Positions 33,291-40,380 of a DNA stretch of 40,380 nt are shown in pieces. Each line of letters begins with the position of its first letter. The stretch's first letter is position 1. The notes below the pieces were generated by a model that saw nothing but the letters and a program-made list of their open reading frames with translations, was not told the origin of the DNA and did no database searches. Origin of the DNA: Blastocatellia bacterium (lineage in GTDB: Bacteria > Acidobacteriota > Blastocatellia > RBC074); contig JAEUQN010000045.1 in assembly GCA_016789725.1 (NCBI GenBank), forward strand, positions 1-40,380, read 5' to 3'. The position numbers were made by a program, and so were the translations under genes.

Positions 33291-35252
33291 TTATTTCTCA
33301 CAGTGTACCCGCAACACCGTTACGGATTGTGCGGGCAGAGAATGGTTGAATTCCGGCCCACTCACTTTCAGCGCCTGTTCTGTCGGCGCAACTTTTGTCG
33401 GCGCGGTCAAACTATTTTCCGCCGCCAGATCGTTGCTGGTCAGCACGATCACCTTACCGGCTTTCGTAGCCTTTGCGCCCGCCAGATTCAAGCGCACTTC
33501 TGTCGCAGTGGTTCCCGCGTTGACCAGTTTCACAATCACGTCGTTCGTTTTTGCGTCGCGTAGCGCCGAGGCGTAAACCTGCTTCGCTTCGCCGTTGCTG
33601 CGCACGGGCAGGACGTTTGTGCCGTGATGCGTGCCAAACAGTTTTTGCACGTAATAGCTCGGTGTGCCGAACGAACGCAGGTTGTCAAACCAGATCAGAT
33701 TCGGCGACCACTGCCACGCATCCACGTGCCCAAACAACGGCGCATAGGAAGCCATCGTGACCACGTCTGAATTGCGCTCGACGCCTGTCAGAAAAGCCGC
33801 TTCCGCCAGCGCAGCTTCCCAATTGTTCGGTTTGTCCGGGCGACCTTTGACAGAAACGTGCCCAGCATATTCGCCCGCAAACACCTTCGGCCCTGTGCGC
33901 GGGTAATTATCGTAACGATGCACGTTGTCGTAAAACCATTTCGGCGGACGATAAAAATGCTCGTCCACTAAATCCGCATTCAGCCCACGAAACTGTTTCC
34001 ACAGAAAATCAAAGCGGTCACCATCCGGGTTCGGCCCGGCGCTGGTGATGAGTTGAATGTTTGGATATTTCGCCTTGATCGCTTTCGCAAACGCTTCGTA
34101 ACGAGGAATGTAATCCGGCCCCCATTGTTCGTTGCCAACACCGAGCAGCTTCATATTGAACGGCGCAGGATGTCCGAGTTCCGCGCGCTTGCGGCCCCAC
34201 GTCGAAGCCACCGAACCATTCGCAAATTCAATCAAATCCAGCGCGTCCTGAATGTACGGATCAAGCTGATCCAACGGCGCAAGCTCGCCAGAATTAAACT
34301 GGCACGCCATCCCACAATTCAGGATCGGCAGCGGCTCCGCCCCGACGTCTTCGCATAACTGAAAGTATTCAAAAAAGCCCAGCCCGAAAGATTGAAAATA
34401 ATCGTCCGGTGCGCGTTCAGGGTTGCGGGTGCGGAACTCCATATTCCAACGATTGATGATGAGCTTGCGTTCGGCGACTTCGCCAATCGTCGTTTTCCAT
34501 TGATAACGTTCCGCCAGCGTGCGCCCTTCGACAATGCAGCCGCCGGGGAAACGAATGAAACCTGGTTTCATATCCGCCAGCAATTGCACCAAATCCGCGC
34601 GCAAGCCGTTGGGGCGGCCTTTCCACGTATTTTTCGGGAAAAGCGAAATCATATCTACCGCCACTGTCCCACTGGTTTCTGCGATGACATTGAGCTTAGC
34701 TTTGGCATCAGTTCCGTTCACGCGAATTGTGGCGCGATAGGTTTTCCAATCGCCTTTGATATTGCGGAGTTTCGTTTGCCCGATGACCTTGCCGCTGGCG
34801 TTGACCAATTCAATCCGCAGCGTGACCGGCGCGCCAGTGTTTTGTGCTTGCAGGGAAAATGCGTATTCCTTGCCCTGTTCCACACCAATGCCGCGAAAGC
34901 CGCTGTTTGTGATGCCGAATCCGCTGCCGGAGGCATTGAATTGCAGGTAATGGCGATTGTTTGTCGCCTGGCTTTCACGCTCCATCACGCGCGCCGAACC
35001 TTGCGCTCCGGTTTGGCTCCAACCCATCAGCGCGTTGGGAAATTCAAACGAACGATTCTTAATTAACTCGGCGTAAATGCCGCCATCCGCGCCAAAATTG
35101 ATGTCCTCAAAAAAAATCCCGAACTGGTATGGCGTCATGGCTGCACCGGGTTGATTGACCTGCACTTCAATCACAGGCGTTTGCGCTTCGAGGTTCAGTG
35201 CCATAAACACAGCCAATAGAACTGCGCTGAATGATGCAGCGATTCGATTCAT
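33291..35252 (-). CDS. GH51 alpha-L-arabinofuranosidase with carbohydrate-binding-like domain
   Basis: The 653-residue protein has a Sec signal (about 1-23), a GH51 start (PYQFGIFFEDINFGADGGIYAELIKNRSFE, residues 41-70), then an inserted CBM4/9-like beta-sandwich (about 80-205). The barrel continues with GFIRFPGGCIVEG, acid/base E375 in LLGVGNEQWGPDY and probable nucleophile E461 in VFAGEYAGH. The C-terminal beta domain ends with SLPAQSVTVLRVHCEK. This is the larger GH51 type also found in fungi and plants. It opens the minus-strand locus, with a promoter 60-90 bp upstream, and would debranch arabinan outside the cytoplasm. Confidence 0.93.
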   Translation of the reverse strand: MNRIAASFSAVLLAVFMALNLEAQTPVIEVQVNQPGAAMTPYQFGIFFEDINFGADGGIYAELIKNRSFEFPNALMGWSQTGAQGSARVMERESQATNNRHYLQFNASGSGFGITNSGFRGIGVEQGKEYAFSLQAQNTGAPVTLRIELVNASGKVIGQTKLRNIKGDWKTYRATIRVNGTDAKAKLNVIAETSGTVAVDMISLFPKNTWKGRPNGLRADLVQLLADMKPGFIRFPGGCIVEGRTLAERYQWKTTIGEVAERKLIINRWNMEFRTRNPERAPDDYFQSFGLGFFEYFQLCEDVGAEPLPILNCGMACQFNSGELAPLDQLDPYIQDALDLIEFANGSVASTWGRKRAELGHPAPFNMKLLGVGNEQWGPDYIPRYEAFAKAIKAKYPNIQLITSAGPNPDGDRFDFLWKQFRGLNADLVDEHFYRPPKWFYDNVHRYDNYPRTGPKVFAGEYAGHVSVKGRPDKPNNWEAALAEAAFLTGVERNSDVVTMASYAPLFGHVDAWQWSPNLIWFDNLRSFGTPSYYVQKLFGTHHGTNVLPVRSNGEAKQVYASALRDAKTNDVIVKLVNAGTTATEVRLNLAGAKATKAGKVIVLTSNDLAAENSLTAPTKVAPTEQALKVSGPEFNHSLPAQSVTVLRVHCEK

Positions 35253-35295
35253 AATCGTTCCCTAAAAGCCCGCAGGTATTTCGTTTGTGAGAGTA

Positions 35296-35308
35296 ATCCA
35301 ATTTGGAT
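35296..35308. promoter_or_regulatory. Candidate operator at the start of the pectin/arabinan transcript
   Basis: ATCCAATTTGGAT is an odd-length palindrome (6-bp arms, one central base) covering the predicted transcription start of the GH51-led run. A second palindrome, ATCGGTTTTTCCGAT, lies at 35365-35379. No regulator gene of the locus is visible in the window. Confidence 0.45.
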
Positions 35309-35313
35309 AAACC

Positions 35314-35342
35314 AATGTACAGCGATTTTACGCATCTGTAAA
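35314..35342 (-). promoter_or_regulatory. Promoter of the pectin/arabinan gene run
   Basis: On the minus strand TTTACA (35342-35337), 17 bp and TACATT (35319-35314) form a good sigma-70-type promoter. The start would be near 35307, about 55 nt before the GH51 ATG at 35252. Confidence 0.6.
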
Positions 35343-35475
35343 ATTCATTCTCCCGAACATGATAATCGGTTTTTCCGATGTGGAAGGCAGATGTCTCGCC
35401 ACACTGTTCTTCCATATACAAACCTACGGCCCATTCGCAATTCCCCCCGCACTGATTCAAACTGTCAAAAGGTAG

Positions 35476-35504
35476 TTGATCTCAACGTATAAATACGTTA
35501 TTCT
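35476..35504 (+). promoter_or_regulatory. Promoter of the blaI-M56 pair
   Basis: TTGATC (35476-35481) and TATTCT (35499-35504) are 17 bp apart. The first operator lies in the spacer and the second spans the expected start near 35511, the layout expected for an autorepressed promoter. Confidence 0.65.
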
Positions 35505-35526
35505 CCGGTCAACGTATTTATACGTT
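35484..35526. promoter_or_regulatory. Two BlaI-type operators
   Basis: AACGTATAAATACGTT (35484-35499) and AACGTATTTATACGTT (35511-35526) are exact reverse complements of each other, and each is palindromic apart from its central pair. Their centres are 27 bp apart. The second is extended by a base to CAACGTATTTATACGTTG. They flank and cover the promoter of the BlaI gene, so autorepression is very likely. Confidence 0.88.
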
Positions 35527-35547
35527 GAAAAAAAAGGAGACCTGGAA

Positions 35548-35943
35548 ATGCCGCGAAAGCCCTCGAAAACGTTTACGGACAAAGAACTCGAAATCATGAA
35601 TATCGTCTGGAATCTCGGCGAAGCAACTGCCCGTCAGATTCAAGAAGCCTTGCCTGGCGAGCGACATTACAACTCGGTGTTGACGATCATTCGCGTACTC
35701 GAACGCAAAGGTCATCTCACGCATCGCACAACCGCTGACGCCGGCAAAGCGCACGTCTATCGTGCGAAGGCGGCGCAGGAGAAAGCGCAGCGCAAAGTCC
35801 TAAGTCACCTTATCAAACAAGTGTTCGGTGGCTCGCCCGCGTCGCTCGTTCTGCATTTGGTTGAGACGGGTGAATTGACGGAAAACGATTTACAAGAGGC
35901 GCGACAATTGATCGCCAACAAAAAGAAAGAAGGCAAAGCATGA
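35548..35943 (+). CDS. BlaI/MecI/CopY-family transcriptional repressor
   Basis: The 131-residue winged-helix repressor starts at the ATG at 35548, with AGGAG upstream; earlier in-frame codons run through the operator and are not used. Residues 8-80 form the DNA-binding domain (FTDKELEIMNIVWNLGEATARQIQEAL, then YNSVLTIIRVLERKGHLTHR), and the C-terminal helices provide dimerisation. Family members are inactivated by cleavage when a partner M56 peptidase senses a signal. Two matching operators precede it, and the M56 gene overlaps it by 4 nt. Confidence 0.94.
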   Translation: MPRKPSKTFTDKELEIMNIVWNLGEATARQIQEALPGERHYNSVLTIIRVLERKGHLTHRTTADAGKAHVYRAKAAQEKAQRKVLSHLIKQVFGGSPASLVLHLVETGELTENDLQEARQLIANKKKEGKA

Positions 35944-37676
35944 ACATCGAACTTGAATTCGCGCAGGCGGGCGCAGTGTGGCTGCTCGCATGGAGTTGGC
36001 AGGCATTTTTGCTGCTCGGTGTCGTGTGGCTGATGCTAAAACTGAGCCGTACGGAATCGCCGGTTGTGCGGCATCACGTTTGGCTGGCGGGTTTGCTGGC
36101 GATAACGCTGCTGCCATTGTTTGCCTTCTTTGCCAGCCAATTGCCCGCGCCGCACCGCGACGAAACCGCCTATGTTTATTGGCTGGAATTACCACAGACA
36201 ATTACGGCCCCTGCCCCTGTCGCAGCGGTCAAAGCCGTACCAGAAACAATTTCAGGCGCGGCGCAAGATTGGCATTATTTGTTGGGGCCACTCGCATTTT
36301 TGGCGTGGCTCATTGGTTTTGGATTGGCATTGCTGTCTTTCGGCGCAGGTTTGCTGACAACGCTGCGACTGCGTCGTTCAGTCCGCTTGGTTTCGCTGTC
36401 GGAATTGGGTTGCGGCCTCACCGGGCAGACGCACATCGGGCTTTCATCAGAAGCGCAATCCCCCATGTTAATAGGGCTATTACGGCCTTTGATTGTGCTG
36501 CCTGCGGATATTTTGGATTGGACTAATGCGGATGAACGGCGTGCGATGGTGCAGCACGAACTCGCGCATTTAGCGCGGCGCGATCATTACGTCAATGCGC
36601 TGCAATCATTGCTCAGTGCGGTGTTCTTTTTCCACCCAATGGTGCGTTTTGCCTGTCGTCAGGTGACGTTGGAGCGCGAATTGGCCTGTGATGATCGTGT
36701 CGTCAGCCTCGGGGCGGATTCTGTGACGTATGCCGAAAGTATTCTCAAAGTTGCCGAACGCAATATCGTGCCGCGCGGCTTACACCAACCGGCGTTTTTT
36801 TCCACCAAACAATTGCTCGAAAGGAGACTCTCTATGATTCTGAACCCTGATCGTTTGCGCACGATCAAGCCTTCGTGGCGCTATCTGTTGTTGCCTGTCG
36901 GTTTGATCGCGGTAATAGCTGTGATGCTCACCTCTGGCAGCATTGCAGGCAAAAGCCAGAGCCAGCCCAACACACAAGATGATGATTTGGTCGAACGCGC
37001 AGTGACCAATCCTGATTTGAACATTCGCTTGGTTGCGGTGCAGCGCCTGGCTCAAATCAAAGGCGAGCGTGGCACGTTGTCGCTGACGGAAGTCTATCAA
37101 CGGACGGACGATGACAGCATTAAAGAAGCTGTCATTCGGAGCCTGGGCGCGCGAAATGAATTTGCTCCGTTGTCTGCGATTCGTCAGGTGGAAGGAAACA
37201 AGCGGCTGGCAGATTTAACCTGGGAAGAAAGCAAAGGCATTATGAACCGTCAGTCCCAAACCTTCCGCGAAAAGAATCCGGGGGTTCCGCCACCGCCACC
37301 ACCGCCACCACCACCGCCGATGCGTAATTCCTTGCCGCGCGACGATTATCAATTTGAAGTGATTGGCGATCAGGCGCGAGCCTTGCTCAAACCGTTAGGC
37401 TTCGGCGTCACGCACGTTGCTGGAAAGCAAATGATGAAGATGAAGTTGCCCAGTTTCACCGTCCTCACGCCACAGATGGCGTATCAGGGTGGAGCCCTTT
37501 TCGCCTTGGATCGTTTTGAAATCGAACTGACGGACGGACATAAGTTGTATGGTGTAGGTACGCTGCGGGTGCTGGCGAAAAAAGATTCGGTTGAATACTC
37601 GCTGACGACAGGCGGCGGGATTTATCTGGACGCCGCGCACACGCAAAAGGTCGGATTGTCGGAATTTTTGAAGTAA
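35940..37676 (+). CDS. M56 family (BlaR1-like) membrane metallopeptidase with unusual C-terminus
   Basis: The 578-residue protein has membrane segments near residues 12-32, 44-62, 108-135 and 310-330. The gluzincin site is H206-E207-L-A-H210 (VQHELAHLARRDHYVNA), with E247 in ERELACDDRV as the likely third zinc ligand, facing the cytosol. In BlaR1 this domain leads to repressor cleavage. BlaR1 carries a penicillin-binding sensor, but here the extracytoplasmic part holds HEAT-like repeats (about 345-410), eleven consecutive prolines (450-460) and an unrecognised C-terminal domain (about 465-578). The inducer is therefore probably not a beta-lactam. It is coupled to blaI by an ATGA overlap. Confidence 0.88.
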   Translation: MNIELEFAQAGAVWLLAWSWQAFLLLGVVWLMLKLSRTESPVVRHHVWLAGLLAITLLPLFAFFASQLPAPHRDETAYVYWLELPQTITAPAPVAAVKAVPETISGAAQDWHYLLGPLAFLAWLIGFGLALLSFGAGLLTTLRLRRSVRLVSLSELGCGLTGQTHIGLSSEAQSPMLIGLLRPLIVLPADILDWTNADERRAMVQHELAHLARRDHYVNALQSLLSAVFFFHPMVRFACRQVTLERELACDDRVVSLGADSVTYAESILKVAERNIVPRGLHQPAFFSTKQLLERRLSMILNPDRLRTIKPSWRYLLLPVGLIAVIAVMLTSGSIAGKSQSQPNTQDDDLVERAVTNPDLNIRLVAVQRLAQIKGERGTLSLTEVYQRTDDDSIKEAVIRSLGARNEFAPLSAIRQVEGNKRLADLTWEESKGIMNRQSQTFREKNPGVPPPPPPPPPPPMRNSLPRDDYQFEVIGDQARALLKPLGFGVTHVAGKQMMKMKLPSFTVLTPQMAYQGGALFALDRFEIELTDGHKLYGVGTLRVLAKKDSVEYSLTTGGGIYLDAAHTQKVGLSEFLK

Positions 37677-37689
37677 CCTTTTTCCTTAT

Positions 37690-37764
37690 CCACGAAGCCA
37701 CACGAAGAATCACGAAGAAATTCCGTACAACACCAGCTTCGTGTTCCTTCGTGTGGCTTCGTGG
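37690..37764. repeat. Palindromic repeat between convergent genes
   Basis: CCACGAAGCCACACGAAG (37690-37707) and CTTCGTGTGGCTTCGTGG (37747-37764) form a perfect 18-bp inverted repeat, with an extra partial unit (CACGAAG) in between. It may stop transcription from both sides. A single-armed relative is at about 29665. Confidence 0.9.
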
Positions 37765-37774
37765 AAGAAAAACC

Positions 37775-40090
37775 TCAGCGCAAATACTTCTCAAACCAAT
37801 CCAGCACGCGCTGCAAATTGTCTACGCGATGTTTCGGTTCGCGGATGCCGTGGCCTTCGCGCGGGTACCGCACCAGCACCGTGTCTACGCCGCGCATTTT
37901 CAGCGCCGTGTACATTTCTTCGGCTTGTGTGATGTGAACGTCGTTGTCTGCTTCGCCGTGAACGAGCATCGTTGGCGTCTTCACGTTCTTGATGTGTTTG
38001 AGCGGCGAGCGTTCCCACAGCTTGTCGTAGTTGTCCCACGGCATTCCGCCAAACTCCGCGTGAATCAAATCCTGATAGAGCGAGGTCGAATAAAAGCTGA
38101 TCAGATTCGACAAACTCGCCGAAGCAATCGCAGCCTTGAAGCGGTCGGTTTGCGTGACAATCCAGTTCGTCATATAGCCGCCGTAGCTGCCGCCCATCAC
38201 GCCCATCCGGTCTTTGTCGAGGAAGGGAAACTTTTCGAGCGCAACATCTACGCCGCGCATCAAATCGCGGTAATCGCCGCCGCCCCAATCGTTCACACAT
38301 CCATCGGAAAACTTCTGTCCGTAGCCCGATGACCCGCGCGGATTGATGAGCAGCACGCCGTAGCCTTTCGCCGCCAACGCCTGTACTGTCGCATTGAAAT
38401 TGTACCCGTGCATCCCGTGTGGCCCGCCGTGAATGTAAAGAATCACCGGATATTTCTTGAGATTCTTATCATTCACACATTCACGATGTGTTTGTTCAAT
38501 TTGGGACAGGAGTTTTCTTATGTCAGGGTCATTATCATTATAGTTGCTATATTTTCTACTGTACCGAAGTTGCCGATACCATTTAACTAAATCTGCTGAC
38601 TTTTCTTCTGGCTTAGGAACATCTAAATACGCCGACTGAGTATGAAGACTGGTTGGCGGCAAAAGCCAGCACTGAATATCAAGTTGATCGCTTTTAGCTT
38701 TGAACTCAAGCATTCTTGTATCTTCTACCTGCGAATGGAACGATTCGTTATGCTTGGTTAGCGATTTGGCCCATCCTTGATACGAATCTTCTGACTGTAG
38801 CCGAACTTCAGCGCCTCTGAACTCATCAGCAAAAATGTAAGCGTAGGTTCGTCGCTGCTCCTCGAACTGAGTGACAGCGAAATTCGAGATCGTTCCAAAC
38901 TCGGACGTCAATGGCCGATTGCTACCTTGCATAGACGCATAAACTGTTGTTTGCCCTTCACTGCTGACAGCGAAAACAATGCCCTTGCTATTTGGTAACC
39001 ATCTAACCATTGAGACTCTTCTGTCAATCACACCGCTGAAATCCTTTGCACTTCCGCCGTTCGCTGGCATCACCCACGCATGTGCATCTTCCGCCACGCT
39101 ATCAATCGTCGTCACATCGCGCGTCGTCGCCAGATATGCAATCTGACTGCCGTCTGGCGAAAACACGGGTTGCCATTCGCAGCCCTTTGTTTTCGTCAGT
39201 TGCCGTACGTTGCCGCTCTCGACATTCACCACAAACAAATCCGAGTTGTTGACCTTGTCGGGATCGGGTTCGTGATTCGAGACAAACACAACTTCTTCGC
39301 CCTTCGGCGACCAGTGAATCGAATGCTCGGCGTAGTTGCCACTCGTCAATTGGCGCACCTGCTTCGTCGTCACATCCACGATGAAGATGTGCGATTGCAG
39401 GTTGTCGGAAAACGCTGTGCGCGATTTGTACTGCAACCGCGTGATGACGCGCACGTCGTCGGTGTAGTTTTGCTGCTTCGCCTGCTGCGTTTTGTAATCC
39501 GCCTCGAGTTGCGCGATTTGTTCCGCGCTGCGGCCTTGTGCTTTCAAAATCATGTCGCGCGTGGCTTGCGGCAAGCGCATCAATTCATCGGTCGTGATGC
39601 CGCGCATCAATCGTTCCGTCATCGGGTTGGTCGGCGGCAGAATTTTCGGATCGCTCAGGAACGCGATGCGCTTGCTGTCGGGCGACCACGTCAAGCTTTC
39701 GCCTGCTTTATTGAAGAAGAAATTTGTGCGCGCGACGCGCGAAACCATTTGTGCTTCGCCGTTGTCAGGATTGGCAATCCACAAGCCATCCTGCTTGTAA
39801 AACGCAATCCATTTGCCATCGGGCGACCAGCGCGGATTGTTGTCGTCGGCCTCGTCTTTTGTGAGCCGTTTCGGCTCACCGCCGCTCGTGCTAACAATCC
39901 AGATGTGCGTGACGTTGCGGGAACGATCTGCGCTGACTTCGGTCACGGTGTACGCCACGCGCGAACCGTCGGGCGCGATTTGGGCATCGGCGACTTCTTT
40001 GTAGTTGAAGAGGTCTTCGGGTTGTAAGCCGCGTTTGGATTGAGCCGAGAGAGAAAGAGAAAAGAAGAGAAGAATGATGATTGTTTTCAT
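37775..40090 (-). CDS. Secreted S9 family (dipeptidyl/acylaminoacyl) peptidase
   Basis: The 771-residue protein has a signal peptide (MKTIIILLFFSLSLSAQ), a long beta-propeller (about 30-480) with WSPDGK blades, and a C-terminal hydrolase domain with S635 in GGSYGGYM, D715 in HGEADND and H747 in REGHGI. It would trim peptides in the periplasm. Compared with the S9 gene at 3447 it has a longer joining region (about 480-545, including EEKSADLVKWYRQLRYSRKY and DPDIRKLLSQIEQTH). The DNA of about 38440-39040 is clearly more AT-rich than either flank. The reading frame is intact throughout. Confidence 0.92.
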   Translation of the reverse strand: MKTIIILLFFSLSLSAQSKRGLQPEDLFNYKEVADAQIAPDGSRVAYTVTEVSADRSRNVTHIWIVSTSGGEPKRLTKDEADDNNPRWSPDGKWIAFYKQDGLWIANPDNGEAQMVSRVARTNFFFNKAGESLTWSPDSKRIAFLSDPKILPPTNPMTERLMRGITTDELMRLPQATRDMILKAQGRSAEQIAQLEADYKTQQAKQQNYTDDVRVITRLQYKSRTAFSDNLQSHIFIVDVTTKQVRQLTSGNYAEHSIHWSPKGEEVVFVSNHEPDPDKVNNSDLFVVNVESGNVRQLTKTKGCEWQPVFSPDGSQIAYLATTRDVTTIDSVAEDAHAWVMPANGGSAKDFSGVIDRRVSMVRWLPNSKGIVFAVSSEGQTTVYASMQGSNRPLTSEFGTISNFAVTQFEEQRRTYAYIFADEFRGAEVRLQSEDSYQGWAKSLTKHNESFHSQVEDTRMLEFKAKSDQLDIQCWLLPPTSLHTQSAYLDVPKPEEKSADLVKWYRQLRYSRKYSNYNDNDPDIRKLLSQIEQTHRECVNDKNLKKYPVILYIHGGPHGMHGYNFNATVQALAAKGYGVLLINPRGSSGYGQKFSDGCVNDWGGGDYRDLMRGVDVALEKFPFLDKDRMGVMGGSYGGYMTNWIVTQTDRFKAAIASASLSNLISFYSTSLYQDLIHAEFGGMPWDNYDKLWERSPLKHIKNVKTPTMLVHGEADNDVHITQAEEMYTALKMRGVDTVLVRYPREGHGIREPKHRVDNLQRVLDWFEKYLR

Positions 40091-40114
40091 AATGATTTGC
40101 AGAGAGAAGGGTTT

Positions 40115-40252
40115 TTCACCGCAGAACGCGGAGGACTCGCAGAGTTGCGCAGAGAGAATTTTCTTTCCGTCTATTCCGTTATTTCCGTTTGTTCCGTCAT
40201 CTCAAAAAACTCTCTGCGAACCCCTGCGCAACCTCTGCGCCTCTGCGGTGAA
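40115..40252. repeat. Inverted dispersed repeat (CTCTGCG family)
   Basis: TTCACCGCAGAACGCGGAGG and the following bases to 40157 are roughly complementary to 40210-40252 (CTCTCTGCGAACCCCTGCG to CTCTGCGGTGAA). The spacer contains short TTCCGT repeats. The right arm closely matches 15882-15926. Confidence 0.75.
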
Positions 40253-40265
40253 TCATTCCGAACAA

Positions 40266-40380
40266 TCAATCGCGCCCCGAAACGACCTCAACGCTCGCCT
40301 CTTCACGCAGCAAATAACTCACGATTACGCCCACTGCGAACGTTACGACCGACCCAATCAGCACGTACCATTGCCACGAA
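40266..40380 (-). CDS. C-terminal end of a membrane protein, probably a sodium/solute symporter (cut by window edge)
   Basis: The last 37 residues of a minus-strand gene are visible, ending at TGA (40268-40266). They contain WQWYVLIGSVVTFAVGVIVS, a membrane helix preceded by a Trp/Tyr cap, then a short charged tail (LLREEASVEVVSGRD). The WYVLIG..VTF.VG pattern is common at the last helix of sodium:solute symporters, but with so little sequence the family is only a guess. Confidence 0.5.
   Translation of the reverse strand, partial: SWQWYVLIGSVVTFAVGVIVSYLLREEASVEVVSGRD

Noticed and set aside
39080..40027. 315-codon plus-strand frame antisense to the second S9 peptidase
   Set aside because: It is a shadow of the GC-rich coding strand; the product is Arg/His-rich without a domain, whereas the opposite strand encodes a complete peptidase.

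Overview
The window looks like chromosomal DNA from a Gram-negative heterotroph with a large genome, most likely an acidobacterium, perhaps near Blastocatellia. This is inferred from the gene mix, not from a marker gene: paired DUF1800/DUF1501 proteins, Tat-exported Gfo/Idh/MocA oxidoreductases, a VWFA-related secreted protein, secreted S9 peptidases, a BlaI/M56 pair, a TonB-dependent receptor with a carboxypeptidase-like N-terminal domain, and many palindromic repeats between genes. The RNase P RNA gene supports a chromosomal location.

Left part (1-9.8 kb). The 5' end of thiC lies on the minus strand behind a TPP riboswitch with its own terminator. Next come an AT-rich two-gene unit (unknown protein plus PIN-domain protein, toxin-antitoxin-like), a secreted WD40 protein, a secreted S9 peptidase, a membrane-anchored alpha/beta hydrolase and a DUF1800-DUF1501 pair. 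A 0.5 kb leader upstream of that pair holds a sigma-54-like element, three 12-bp repeats and a hairpin.

Cobalamin locus (10.3-15.8 kb). A promoter, cobalamin riboswitch and terminator precede btuF, a fused btuC-btuD gene and btuB, all overlapping. BtuF captures B12, the BtuCD fusion imports it and BtuB takes it through the outer membrane. The permease and ATPase halves are joined through five copies of a 7-bp repeat, so a copy-number change would break the fusion.

Housekeeping part (15.9-21.3 kb). This holds a PP0621-like zinc-ribbon protein, a TPR protein, rnpB, a TonB C-terminal-like protein, rsmI, a polyphosphate-glucokinase-like ROK kinase and a VWA protein.

Pectin/arabinan locus (21.4-35.3 kb, all minus strand). 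Read 5' to 3' it encodes two GH51 arabinofuranosidases, tagaturonate epimerase (UxaE), a fructuronate-reductase-like SDR, ApbE, DoxX, a Tat-exported oxidoreductase, a GH43-PL10 fusion, an unknown secreted protein and a second Tat-exported oxidoreductase. Together they would strip arabinose side chains, cleave polygalacturonate and pass galacturonate carbon through tagaturonate and fructuronate to mannonate. A promoter with operator-like palindromes sits at its 5' end.

Right end (35.4-40.4 kb). A BlaI-type repressor and M56 membrane metallopeptidase form a translationally coupled pair behind two matching operators. Convergent to them is a second S9 peptidase with an AT-rich internal block, followed by the 3' end of a probable sodium/solute symporter.
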